Positions 24,939 through 36,268 of a DNA stretch of 64,000 nt are shown here, piece by piece. The position numbers and the translations under genes are program-made. This DNA is from Blattamonas nauphoetae (lineage: Eukaryota > Preaxostyla > Oxymonadida): assembly GCA_033064195.1 (NCBI GenBank), contig JARBJD010000003.1, positions 310,001 to 374,000 on the forward strand. Reading direction: 5' to 3'. The first letter of the stretch is position 1; the number at the start of each line of letters is the position of its first letter. The notes under the pieces were generated by a model that searched no databases, had not been told where the DNA came from, and was given only the letters and a program-made list of their open reading frames with translations.

Positions 24939-26342
24939 TTCATCATTTATCTCGACTCTTGGAACCCAACTGTTCTACATTCTCTGCTATTTTGCACAGA
25001 TTCTATTAAAATTATCACTGATATCTTCATTTTTACGAACCAATCATGTTTTTTCAAGGATCCATTCAGCGATACAAACTCAAGTGATGATGATTCTGAT
25101 GAAGAAATCACCGACGAAGAACCTGACATCCTCGACGAAATCATCCCTATTACGCAACCTTTCACCAAACGAGACGCAGATATCATGAAGTCAGTTGTTT
25201 TTCCATCCAATTCCATTTCTCTCACAGCTTCCTGAAGCGAACCGTCGGAGACCTCCTCAAGCACAAATATGCAAAAGATTTTGCTACACCAATTGATTAT
25301 AAGGAACTTAAAGTCGAAGATTATCCAGACATTGTGAACAAACCACTTGACTTAGGCACAATCCATCGCCGAATTCCACAATTTTGCCCAATCACAATGG
25401 TCTCCCCAAAAGTTGAACTGACTGAAGACAGCAAAAAACAGCCAGACCTGATCATGTCGTCCACAGCCATTCTGAACAACATTCACCGCGTTTGGGATAA
25501 CTGCTACCTGTACAACGGAGTTGATTCCCCTATCTCTTCCCATGCACGCGACCTTCAGCGCACATTTGCAGAAAAACTGGAGCGGATGGTTGAACGAGGT
25601 TTTTGGGACGCGGATGTCGTTGAGAGTGCTCGAACCAGCACCGAATTTGACATCATCCGTGCGAAGAAGGGGAAAAAGCCGAGATGGTTCATTCAGCAAC
25701 GGAAACAGAAGTCAGCTGCAACAAAAGAGAGTACAGATGTGAAGGAAGAAGTGTTCATCATCCACACAAGAAAACGAGAACCCACATCATCTCTCAAACC
25801 TCGTCCAGCACTCACTCTAGTCGCCCTCCCTCCCACTCCCATTCTCCCTTCACCTTCCAAAATAACACCAGCCACATTCACAATCCCACGTCGGACACGG
25901 TCGGAGAGAAAGGTCGAGCCAAAATCATTCTTCGACGACTCCGAGTTGCCAGAGACGGAGAAAAGAACGAGAAGAGAGCCCCTCCCACCTCTTCCGCCTC
26001 CTGAGCCTGCCATTCACTTTTCACCGAGCGATATTCTTACAGAAGAACATCCAGAAGACACAACGTTTCTTTCTCCTTCCATCATCATTCTTTCTTTTAC
26101 AGTCCTCTCACATCAAAAGAAAAGGAGCAGCTCGTCGATGGAATGAGTTCCCTGACTCCGGTCCAACGAGCTCCCCTCGTCGCTTTCCTCCATCCATATC
26201 TCCCACAGGCGTCTCAAGTTTTCATTTTCTTTTCTCACATTTTCAGGAGGATCTTTCCAGCCCACCACTCTTGGATATCGAAACCCTCGATGCACCTATA
26301 CAGCACCGTCTTTTTCGATATGTATATCATTTTTTAAAGTAA
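24924..26342 (+). CDS. BET-family protein: one bromodomain plus NET domain
   Basis: Exons: start near 24924 (the hydrophobic first ~40 codons are doubtful; the start may be further in), acidic SSDDDSDEE segment, 38-nt intron near 25188-25226, a bromodomain (FATPIDYKELKVEDYPDIV, NKPLDLGTI, then an insert, and NNIHRVWDNCYLYN, where family members have the acetyl-lysine-binding Asn), a basic linker, then after a 38-nt intron a NET domain: TSKEKEQLVDGMSSLT...LLDIETLDAPIQHRLFRYV, interrupted by one 29-nt intron, ending TAA 26340-26342. BET proteins read acetylated histones and recruit transcription factors. One bromodomain rather than two, as in plant GTE and many protist BETs. Family call is firm. 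Confidence 0.85.
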
Positions 26343-26566
26343 ATTATCTCTTTTTTTTTGCACTTGTCTGATGGGAGTTTTTACGATCGGACATACTTTC
26401 GTTTTATGCACTTCAGTATTGGCTCTTTTTTATTTCCCAAACATTTTATTATCCACATCAATTCAAACTTGATGTATTATGTGGACTTCAACATCCTTCT
26501 CGATCTGACCACATCAGGCGACCATGGCACAACGGTTTTTCTTCATCTTCACTTAACACATTCACA

Positions 26567-27826
26567 ATGTCGTATAGTCCTCTTAAAATCCACAAGCCTA
26601 ACTTTTCTCAAGCTAATAAATTGTATTATTCCGTCCTTCTGACTCGAACTTTTTTTCCCTCCTAGACCAGTGGGGCGTCGAGCTGCGCGAACAGTTACAG
26701 GGCTCACAAACCACTATGATCCTACTATTTATTCTGTATTCTTTTTTTTCGAAGATATCATTCTCTTCTTTCCTGTTTGTGCCATCAGATCCAAAACCCA
26801 CCGCCACCTCACACAACCCATGCAACTCTTCCAACTGTTGAGCATCAGCAATATGAAATCATGAAAACAATGGAATTTGAGAAAACTGGACGAAATCAAG
26901 CTGCCCTTGGCCGAGCAACAAGACGAACTCTTGTTGAACCCGTTCCCGAACTAGATCGAGATGTCGAGCGACTTCTCCCTGGAAATAGGTCCCGACTTCC
27001 AGTGTGCATACATTTTTCGTAATTTTTTCAGCGATTTATCCAAACAAATCCAAGATTTCAAAACACGGACACCTTCAACACCAGAGAAACATACGACCAA
27101 GTGTTTACTCACACACGAGGACTGAAGACTGACTCTCAAGCAACATATCCTCCCATTGCCCCGTCTGCAGCAACATACGGACCACAATTTCGAAATCGTC
27201 TGACAGAAGACTTCACTCGACCACTCGAAAGCCAGACACAAACATCCACACTGTATCATACACCAGACAGGAGAGCAGTGGACTTCACAGCAGATTCTAA
27301 AGACACTCTCCGACGAACCCTTCTCAGTGGAGAACGAGAGACAACTCGCAGTTATTCTGTTCCATCAGTCATCCGAACACGCAAGCGTTCCACACCACCC
27401 ACACAATCCCCCTCGTCCCCTCACCCCCCTCGCGAACGGTCCATGCCCACATCCGACCAGCTCCACCCGCCTCTGCCCGCTCCTCCCACCCGCTTTGGAC
27501 GGACCCCACACCCCGACACCTTCCACCTCGTCCAGACACCGGAGAACACCCCAAACTACGCTGCTGCTTCAGACCGCTATTCCCTCTCCTTCCGCCAACC
27601 TCAAACACAAAACATCGGCGCGCAGGAAACAGAGCTGCAGAGGCGCCGAACGGAGAATCGACTGGGACAGAGACGATTCCACGAAGAAAGAGTCCTTGGC
27701 CAGTACGCTCACGAAGAAGCCATCAAGGAGGAACGCCAACAGGCCCGCATCAGAGGTATTACACGTCTCCAGAACGAATATGCTGAGAACGCAGCAGTCC
27801 ACGACAGACGACCGCCACCACAATGA
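26567..27826 (+). CDS. unknown basic protein, possible flagellar inner-microtubule type
   Basis: Four exons: 26567-26622, 26666-26735, 26789-27001, 27032-27826 (introns 43, 53, 30 nt; frame kept at each). Begins MSYSPLKIHKPNF and ends DRRPPPQ, TGA 27824-27826. No transmembrane segment or known domain. Rich in short polar motifs (NHYDPTIYS, NTRETYDQVF, TYGPQF) and a Pro/Thr-rich middle; the last 60 residues form an Arg/Glu-rich helix. Such short Tyr/Asn/Pro patches recall axonemal microtubule-inner proteins, but this is only a resemblance. Confidence 0.65.
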
Positions 27827-27941
27827 TTTGAGCCTGTTTTTCTCACTTCAGATTTTGTTCTTCATTTTTGAGGAAGATACAGATATCAGGGAGATTTAAA
27901 AACAAATAGCCAGGTGAATTGAGAAAAGAACGGCTTTTGGG

Positions 27942-28540
27942 TTAGTAAGGATATCCTGATAAGGGTAAGGAGGGGAGAATAAGTAAAACCTGGTTGCTTC
28001 TGTCTCATGAATTGGGAGAGCATTAAATATGCGATTGGAACAATGATAGCCCCAGAAAGGAGAGCGTTGAAGTTCGGGTAGGACAGGAGGATAAATCCAA
28101 GACCTATTGAGAGAAAACCGAGAAAAATGGTGAGTTGGATGAAATTTGTGTTCTCAAACAAACCTCCAAGCATAAACAAGAAACCAGCTGACAATCCCTC
28201 AAAGACATATTGAGAGCTCATTCCTTGCCGTGCAATCACACTTGGGTAGTATTCCCCAGTTCGTTCATCCTTGAAAAATGGTGTGAAAATTGTGTTTAAA
28301 GAGAGAATATAATCATACTCTTTCCTGACCAATAGATGGTGGTCCATTGATAATATCATAGAAGATTCCAGAGTAGATAAAGTAAGCACCAAAGAGGAGA
28401 ATTGTTGCCACGATCGAATAGTTTGGAGCTTTGTATTCCGCGAGCCTTAGTCGGATATTAGGTGCATGGAAGAGTTTTGTATAAGCACTTGTAAATGAAT
28501 GAACAGCGCGTTTTGGCAGAATGTTCCCAGATGGAGCCAT
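27942..28540 (-). CDS. OSTC: OSTC/DC2 subunit of oligosaccharyltransferase
   Basis: Four exons from ATG 28540: introns GTATGA...AAG, GTTTGTTTGAG...TAG and a 34-nt intron (27989-27956), then 14 nt to TAA 27942. Spliced protein ~150 residues, as usual for the family. Seen: ILLFGAYFIYSGIFYDIIN with PPSIG, DERTGE...QYVFEGLSAGFLFMLGGLGF and the C-terminal MRQKQPGY, matching the family pattern YFLITGGIIYDVI...PPS-x-G, EGL-x-S-x-F-x-F-x-MGG and MR-x-K-x-PGY. Three membrane helices in the ER. OSTC helps the STT3A-type oligosaccharyltransferase dock with the translocon for cotranslational N-glycosylation. The last exon is only four codons plus stop, found because it restores the PGY ending. Confidence 0.88.
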
Positions 28541-28702
28541 TGGACGTCTTTCAAGATTTGTTGTGGGAATGAAGGGATCGAGTCGATTGCGAAAATATTT
28601 TGATTCTGTCTTTTAAAAAATGTGACGGAAACTTTTCTGACCTATTGAGGCTTGTGGTTTAATGTGAATACAAGATGTGGGCCAAACAGTTTCAGTCATC
28701 GA

Positions 28703-29233
28703 ATGTCAAAATATACGGACTGGCTTGGGGAATCTGGACGTAGATCAAGTGAACAACGCCAATTTTCTCGTCCTTATTCCAATGGCCCTCTCGTTGGAAA
28801 CTGGTTTGTCATTCATTCATTGTCAATCAAATAAAACACCTAACGTGATACAGGTTCGAAAATTATTCTCAAACAAACCGAGCCCTTCCGCCTGAAAGCT
28901 CAGTACGATTTCTTTTTCTCTTGATCGTCCATCACCCAGGATCCATTGTTTCGCACAACGTCACAGGAACAAAACAAATACATCGAACGTAAATATTCGC
29001 CGACCATGGAAAGAACATTCGTGAGTACAACTAACCCTGAACCATTTCCGAAGTCGACTGCACAAGACACCTACACAGACCCAACAATGCAAAAAACAAG
29101 AGAATTCCGAAGCCAACGATCATTTAATACAAATCTTGACAAACAGGATCATTATGTAGATCGATGGACAAATGGTGTTGTTGGCGATACCCAAAATCAT
29201 GCAACTTACCGTTCGTTCTGGAAGAAGCAGTGA
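28703..29233 (+). CDS. LxGNW-motif protein, likely flagellar (CFAP68-like)
   Basis: Three exons from ATG 28703: MSKYTDWLGESG..., a GTTTGTC...ACAG intron after GNW, a short exon, a 37-nt GTACGATTT...CCAG intron, and the last exon to TGA 29233. About 145 residues, polar, no membrane helix. The phrase PYSNGPLVGNW is very like the (Y)SNG-x-LVGNW signature of small axonemal microtubule-inner proteins such as CFAP68; the rest (DPLFRTTSQ, SPTMERTF, FWKKQ) is Tyr/Thr/Pro-rich as in that group. Divergent from OSTC with 162 bp between start codons. Family assignment by motif memory only. Confidence 0.55.
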
Positions 29234-29372
29234 CCATCTCACTTACCACTCTCTCCGATCCTGCCGCTTCTATCATTACGTGAGACGTTGTTATTAGATT
29301 CAACTTAATCTTCATTTACTCTTCATTTTAGCCACTTCATCTTCTTTGAACAGGCCATACTTTTTATTCTCT

Positions 29373-30849
29373 ATGAGTGGAAAGAAGCAGTGGGTATGTC
29401 CTACATCTCGTTCTTGAAGCTAAACTTCTCCCTTGTTTATTTCCAGAATAGTCACCGAACACAGACAGGACCTCCTTCCGGTCTACCCTCAGTTTTTCTT
29501 CTAACTGTCTTCTCAACCTACACACCCCAGATCCACTCGAAGTCCCAAATCCAATAACTCCTGATTTTATTCGTGTGATCTTGTCCTGATTGATTCTCTT
29601 TATCTTTGCATGTATCATTCGTTTCAAACCAATTTCGATCAATAATTTAATCTCCAGCGAAGCTCCAAGAGTATTTCCGATCAGAAAATCTCCTTACTAT
29701 CCAACAGACAAACTCGATTCTTGCACAAGCTCGAAAGACATTGGAAGTATTGCCAAATATCGTGGAACTCACCATTCACGACCCAGACCACATTACACTT
29801 CTCGTATCTCCCCTTCTCGTCACAAATTCATCTGTACACATATATATTCAATGGTATCATTATTAGGGCGATACACACGGCCAATATTACGATGTTCTCA
29901 ATGTATTTTCACTTAATGGAACTCCGAGCCCAGACAACCCCTACCTCTTCAATGGTGATTTTGTGGATCGAGGATCATTTGGTTGTGAAGTATACTTTTC
30001 AATTTGTTGTTCTATCCATTATTTCATCAGATTGCTCTCCTTCTCTTGTCTCTCAAAATCGCATATCCCAAGGCCATTCACTTGCTCCGGGGAAATCATG
30101 AAGCTTCTCTCTGCACTCAAGAGTATGGATTCAAGAACGAAGTGAATGATAAGTACAACGAGACAGTCTACCAGAACTTCCTTTACGTTTTCAACGCACT
30201 TCCTCTGTGTGCGGTCATCAACAAAAAAATATTTGTTGTCGTATGCATATTCCCCGTGTTTGAAGTTGATTTCTACTCTTTGCACCAGCATGGAGGATTG
30301 TGGACTCGTAAAGGCGTCCATCTTGATGAAATTAAAAAAGTAAATCGTTTCCTTGAACCAGGCGAAGAAGGTGGAGAACTTCTGATGGCCCAAATGCTCG
30401 TATGTTCTTTTTGGTTGTTTCGAACTTTTTTCATCAGTGGTCGGATCCGATGGACTATCCTGGACAACAATCGAGTCTTCGACCTTTCGGCTGTTCTTTT
30501 GGACCAGACTATACGGAAGTATGCCTTTCCAAACATTTCTCAGTCCTTTTTGTCTCTTAGGCATTCTTGGAAGCGAATGATTTGGAATGTGTCGTTCGCT
30601 CTCATGAGGTTAGAGATGAAGGATTCTCCATCGAGCATGGGGGGAAATTGGTATTTGCCCATTTATCTTGTGAAGATCATTTTGTAGATAACTCTCTTTT
30701 CAGCACCTGGGTACTGTGGCGATACAAACAAAGGTGCATATCTTATACTAAAGGGCGATCAATGCGAAAAGGAGTTTCACAAGTTTGCAGCATCACCCCA
30801 TCCGAATGCTCCGACCTACTTCCAGGTCCAAACATGTTCTGTTATGTGA
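29373..30849 (+). CDS. PP5-type serine/threonine phosphatase lacking TPR repeats
   Basis: Ten exons with nine introns of 53, 50, 85, 63, 41, 48, 38, 42 and 37 nt (29394-29446, 29481-29530, 29573-29657, 29804-29866, 29990-30030, 30241-30288, 30400-30437, 30519-30560, 30651-30687). Every junction keeps the frame and rebuilds a conserved PPP domain: [47 protein letters not shown]. All metal-binding Asp/His/Asn and the catalytic His are present. The segment after GNHE and the SHEV-x-x-EGF pattern fit PP5 better than PP1/PP2A. Only ~75 residues precede GDTHGQ, enough for PP5's linker helix but not its three TPRs, which normally autoinhibit the enzyme and bind Hsp90. Start ATG 29373 (MSGKKQW) is the first in frame. 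Confidence 0.88.
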
Positions 30850-31064
30850 CTATTATTTTTTCATTTCACACCTCATCTCACAGTTCTGAAAGCATGAGTG
30901 TTTCGTTGTTCTTTCTCGTGAAGTGAGGGCGAAACCACAACAGTCTTGGCTTAAATGAGGATATAACATAAGTTCACAACGACTACATTGAAATAAGGAG
31001 CATAAATTTGCCAAGAAGAATCATGCTCACTGAGTTCAATTGTGATTGTTGTCCAGTCACATAT

Positions 31065-32739
31065 CTAGGAGCTCGACGGGAAAGTATCAGATGATTGAGC
31101 TTCAGCAGCAATTCTTTGCTGAAGAAGTTTCATCAAACCTTCACCAACATTTTTCTTTTCTTGTTTCTGACCGAACTTGCTCCGCTGGGGTCCGGAGTAC
31201 GCTTGCTGCTTCGGACGGTACACAGAATCTGGTGGATTGGACGTTGGACGCGGTGGAGTCTTGCTTTGTGAACTCGTTTGAGGAGTCTGGACGGGTCTTG
31301 GAGTAGATGTGGGTGAAGGGAGAGGGGTTGGAGAATATGGACGGATGAAAGGATGCGTAAGTGCTTCTTCCGGGGTAATCCTTTTGTCTGGATTGATCAC
31401 AATGCATTGTTCAAGGAACGATTCCATCAATCGTAAGACATTTTCCTCATTCTTGTTCAGTGGGAGAAGTGGGACGTCAGTGAGTACATCACCGCCTTGT
31501 GATGCGTTAAAAAGTTGAGAGTGGAGAGTACGAGATGGTTTTGATATGTGGATGGGATGGGCTTGCAGTTTATGGGTGAGTGCATCGGGCACCAGACGTT
31601 TGAAGACTCCATCAGAAGTGAAATGCTTTTGGACGAGTTCGGGGGTTCCTTTTGAGATAACCTTCTTGGGGAAGTTTCCAAGGACTTCCTGGATTAGATA
31701 GAGCATATCATTGTTCGACCGTCCTGGAAAGAGGATGCGTCCAGTATATAGTTCGAAGATAACACAACCGAGTGCCCACATATCGATTGCATAAGTCGGC
31801 GTGAGACCAATCATCACTTCTGGTGCACGGTAAAAGCGCGACGCATTGTACGGTGCAATTTGGCTGTCTTTTTCGAGGACTGCTGAGCCAAAATCACACA
31901 GTTTGACTTTATTTCGCTTTTCTTCTGAAACGATGAGGATATTATCAGGCTTGAAGTCAGCGTGTATAATATGAGCTTTTTCACATTGGCGCAGGGCAAG
32001 GCACATGTTGCGTGCGTACTCCTGGACAGCGAGAATGTTGAGGCCGATATTCTTTCCATATTGTGTTAAAATGGTACGAAGATTCTGGGAAAGATTTTCA
32101 AGAACAATACACAAATGATCGTAGTGGAGAAAGTGTTCGATATACAACACAGTATACGATGATTGACCTTGTGATTGATTTTTGAGACGTTTCAGAACAT
32201 CGATTTCATGGAGACCTGATTTGAGCCTGAGAAAAGGAGATGAATAGAATAAATTGAAAAATAGATAAAACAGACATTGTGTCATTTCTTCGAGCAATTT
32301 TGATGGCAACTTCACGACCATCAGAATCGGGATCAATATCGATAGCCTTGAGAACAGTACCAAACACACCCTTTCCATGTTGGGCAACAATGCGATAGTG
32401 TCCAATTACCTCCGCGATTCTGAATTTGTAGTAGCCTTCTTCGTCATCATGATTATCTACAGCGGACGATTGAAATGCAGGGAGAGTTTGATTCGGTGTT
32501 GTAGAGTTTGGCATATTGTCCTCCGGGAAAAATGTTTCCTAAAATGCTGACTTACTGTGATATAAAGATAAATACCATGACTGAGTCGACATCAAAAATA
32601 TCGAGTGAATCAAGTGGAACTGACTGTTTTGAAGGAGGCTGTGCCAGTGCAGGCCGTCCTACAGAACTAGATAGTGATGAATTTGGGGTGGACGATGAAG
32701 AAACCTTTGGTAAAGAGCTTGGGCCGCGTTTGAGATTCA
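31065..32739 (-). CDS. PRPF4B: PRP4-type spliceosomal kinase (PRPF4B homologue)
   Basis: Three exons: ATG 32739 (MNLKRGPSS), 37-nt intron 32575-32539, exon 32538-32276, 49-nt intron 32275-32227, last exon to TAG 31065. The kinase is preceded by EEGYYKFRIAEVI-x-x-(H)YRI, the family's DAEGYY-x-x-x-GE signature. Seen: GKGVFGTV loop, VAIKI, HADFKPDNIL, LCDFGSA, PYNASRFYRAPEVMIG (family Tyr of the activation loop kept), DMWALGC, and C-lobe NPDKRITPEEALTHPFI. The N-terminal region is ~90 residues, much shorter than the RS-rich tail of animal PRP4K. A Ser/Pro/Gln-rich tail follows the domain. PRP4 phosphorylates PRP6/PRP31 and drives B-complex formation, apt in an intron-dense genome. Confidence 0.9.
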
Positions 32740-32853
32740 TCGAATTGTAAAGGGTCGGCAAATTATGAATTCAGACAATATTATCTTCAAGAGTTGGAAA
32801 AAACGATAGAAATAATGTGTGATACATGTGTAGTTATGATAATATGAATGACC

Positions 32854-32919
32854 ATGGTTGTTGTGTTCAAGAGGTGAAGTGGATGGAACAGGCAACTAGC
32901 TGCCGAACACAACAACCAT
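32854..32919. repeat. 15-bp perfect inverted repeat downstream of V-ATPase H
   Basis: ATGGTTGTTGTGTTC at 32854-32868 and its exact reverse complement GAACACAACAACCAT at 32905-32919, with a 36-nt loop. It lies just 3' of the V-ATPase H stop (32929) and upstream of the PRP4K start (32739). It would form a stable hairpin in the H transcript's 3' UTR, or act as a palindromic site between the two genes. Confidence 0.85.
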
Positions 32920-32928
32920 CCCCTCTGA

Positions 32929-34660
32929 TTATTCCCTCACAATGATAGCCAGTGGATTTTTCATTGCAGAGCTTACCGATTGTTGCTGCTGTTGTTTTTG
33001 CTTATCTTGTCGGCTTTGGGCTCCATCAAGGGCTTGAAGAGATCCCCATTTTTGTGTGAGAAGCTTTTGAATGCAAAGCAGAGCTTCTTTTTGAACGATT
33101 GGATCTTCATCCGAAAGAAGAGGCATGATTTTTGGCTTCACATCAAATTTGTCGAGAATTCTGAAGAATGACAGAGAGAGAACAAAATAATGAGAAGGAT
33201 GACAGAAAAATGGAATCAAACACTCTGCCTCGTGGGTGGAACACGGCAATGTTTCCAATGTCGCGGCATGCGATGGCTATAGTTTGCTTGTCTTGTGTGT
33301 ATAGAAATGCGAGAAGTTCGCGGATGAGTTGATAGTCTTCAGCTTCGAAGCGGTGATAGTTTTCTTTCCAGAATTTGTCCGTGGTGTGTGGTGGAGACCA
33401 GGAGAGGCGATGAGAAGCAAGTTCAGCAATATATGCGTCCATAGAGCAAAGATCATCCTCTGCCTTGTTGAGATGATCACAAACCCACTGTAGGTTGTCA
33501 ATGAGATCATCATCTCTCCATTTCTGAGACAAGAGATGATGCATGACTTTCATTGCGTTGTTTTCGATCAGAATCTGAGAGGCATTATGAACTGAAACAT
33601 TGGACGAAAGAGATGGTGTAAGCAGGTTGCGGAGAATAGACAGGGCAAGTCGGACAACCTTATCCTTTGTGTGAGTTTTGAGGATCTGAATGATTGAGGG
33701 GATGAGTGAGAGTGGTGAAGCGAGAAGTGGCGAAACTTCTCCTTTGCTGGCGGTCTGTGGATCTAAAAGGTCAGCTTGCGGGGTATGATGGAAAAGAGCT
33801 GCGATATCACGTTGATCACGAGCATCTTTTGACATTTCGATTGTCGACGAATTGTATGTGCACAGCCAAATGCAATATAGTGTCTCGTACAGGATTTGTA
33901 TGTTTGAGTGTTTGGTGATGAGAAACGGACAAATCATTTCCAGTCCGCCTGATTGCACAAACAAATACCTGACACGGAGAACACGGAGTAATTGGCCAAG
34001 GGCATGAATGTAAACAACAAGAATGTCCTCCTCGCCAGCTTTCCGGAGATGTGCCTTGAGCTGATGGAAGAATGGGTCAAGTAGAGTGGATGGAAGAGTG
34101 TCAGCGGTGTGGAAAACTTGGAAGTAGATTGAGCACACTCGGGAAATGATATATACGTCGGTGGAGTCAAGAAGAGCGAGAAGAATTGAAGAGTTGTCAC
34201 CGTTTGATGTATCTTCGAGCTGTCTTCTGAATTCCTGTGCTTGTTCTGACGACTCTGAAAAGATGATGTCGTATAAAGAGTATCCAGAGATTGCAGACCT
34301 TGACAGTAGTCATCAGTAATAGTTAAGACATATTTAACCATATCAACAACGGATCGTTGTTTGAGAAGTGAAAAGAAGATGGGGAAGTAGTCACCAGGTT
34401 TCTAAGTTATTGGAGTGTTCAGTGGAGAAAATCAGAGGAGAAAGATAACACAAAGAAAGAATAAAGTAAATGCGTGAAGAATGCCAGACTTGCTTCAAAA
34501 GTTCAGGTGTGAAGGATGTCATGGTTTTCGCCGCATCATTAGTCAATACTGAAGCTCTTGCCAGATCGTTCCACTTTGGAATTGCATCTCGAATGGATGC
34601 AATATTCGAAATTCCATTCGCTGTGATGATTGGACTTGCCGATTGCTGCGAGGGGTCCAT
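32929..34660 (-). CDS. VMA13: V-type ATPase subunit H
   Basis: Four exons: ATG 34660 (MDPSQQSASP), intron 34489-34402 (88 nt), intron 34298-34255 (44 nt), a long exon, intron 33221-33161 (61 nt), last exon to TAA 32929. About 480 residues, the usual size. An armadillo-type helical protein. Diagnostic C-terminal block: LSWSPPHTTDKFWKENYHRF, DYQLIRELLAFL, RDIGNIAVFHPRGRV and PLLSDEDPIVQKEALLCIQK, matching the family's HSDKFW-x-EN, DVGE-x-x-R-x-x-PRG-x-x-V. Subunit H clamps the peripheral stalk to V1 and silences free V1. The tail is Gln-rich (KQQQQQ). Start codon 52 bp from the divergent RBM25-like gene. Confidence 0.92.
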
Positions 34661-34712
34661 CGGATCAGGTGAACCATAATCAACAATCCGTTAAGTGACA
34701 AGACAATACCAC

Positions 34713-36100
34713 ATGAACCCTTACGGACAGCAAATGCCAATGATGCCTGGCATGTTCCCCATGCCGGGCATGATGCCTGGAATTCCCATGATGCCAGGTT
34801 TTTTTCCGATTTATTTCGCACTTTTTTTTCCTTAATCACCCTGTTTAGGTCAAATTCAGCCAATGCCGATGATGCAAATGCCACAGAGCTATCTTCCTGT
34901 CCGACCATTCCCGTATGCAACTCCATCTCCTGCAAATCAGCGTTCACAGCCCATGACACAATACCCCAATCGCCCACCTCCCCCTCCAAAATCTCCACCC
35001 CCGGCAAAAGAAGCAGCAGCGACCTCTGAAGAATTCAACATCCCAAATGCGCCGAAGTCTTTTCTCTGTTTTGTAGGTCGAATCGACACTTCATTAAGCG
35101 AGGCAATTTTCACATCATTGCTAGCTGTATGCGATACTACCCTCACACAAATCCTCTCGCATGCGCTTTTCATTGCGTTTTTCAAGATATTTATCATTTA
35201 TATTGCCTTTTCGTCAATCTTCAAATCTTCTCATCTTCGGCACAGAAACTCGGTCCAGTTACAAATGTTCGCCGAATCCGGAACACTCTCGCTGATCCTC
35301 CACGTGATTTTGCCTTTTGTGCATTTTCAACACTCGAGGGAACCCTCAACGCAATCCGTGTTCTCCCTCGTCTGTCTCTGTGGCAAGATCCAATGACAGT
35401 ATATAGCTCTCTGTTCATCATCCTTTCAGGTTGTACCAGATCGTAAAATTGTGAAGCATTTGGAGGAGTATCATCGGAAGAAGATGGCTAAAACTGGAGA
35501 GATTCCACTGTCCAAAAATGAACTCGAAAACCGAACAAAAGAGGAAGAAGAAAGCGATAACAATCTCCTTCTAGAAATTACTGATTTTATTAAACAGGAA
35601 GAGGCAGCAGAAAGAACGAAATCCAAAGAGATCAAAGCCACACTTAACCCAGATGAACTTCTCGACGTGCAGGTTGCTGGATCCAAAAAAGGTGTGCTTC
35701 TGTCGGCTTTTTATCAACCTGCTTCATTCATCTTCACATGGTGCTTGTTGATAATTCAAACTCTCAGACAAAGACACGCTTCTCGCTGTTGCAGACGAAA
35801 TCAAACGATTCCGTCAACGTACAACGAACCGTGACAAAGAGATGAAACAAGAAATTGAAGAGAAATCAAGACAAAAAGAAGCAGAACTCTTGAGAATGAG
35901 AGAAGTATGTCCACCATTTTATCTCCATCTAACCTCTATATTCATTCTCTCTACCTCAGCAAAAACGAAAAGATGAGAAGGAAAAGAAGCGACTCGAAAG
36001 AGAAAAGAAGAAGGAGCAAGAAACACTCGTCATCCAAATTGAAACACCAGACCCCAACGAGCGAGCTTCTCTCTTCTCATCCTTTGAAGATTATGAATGA
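34713..36100 (+). CDS. RBM25-like RRM splicing factor without visible PWI domain
   Basis: ATG 34713. Exons: Met/Pro/Gly-rich start (MNPYGQQMPMMPG), GTTTTT...TTTAG intron, Pro-rich linker and first half of an RRM, a long intron (GTATGCG...CACAG, about 120 nt), second RRM half, 31-nt intron, KHLEEYHRKKM helix, then two more introns and a Lys/Glu/Arg-rich C terminus ending SSFEDYE, TGA 36098-36100. RRM: CFVGRIDTSLSEAIF (RNP2 position) and FAFCAFSTLEGTLNAIRVL (RNP1 position). N-terminal Pro/Met tract, RRM, acidic-basic helical region in that order is the RBM25/Snu71 plan, a U1-associated splicing regulator. The usual C-terminal PWI domain is not found before the stop; a further exon cannot be excluded. 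Confidence 0.75.
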
Positions 36101-36268
36101 TCATTGGGGTATTCTGTTTGTGGTTCTTTTTCATTCGGCATTTCACTTAAACATCTTCTTGATGAAATATAAAATGAAATGTTCAGAACCGAAAACAATG
36201 AACGAATCGAAACAAGAAAGTTAGATAAAATGAAGAGTAATGAACATTATACACAATTATGAACGAAA

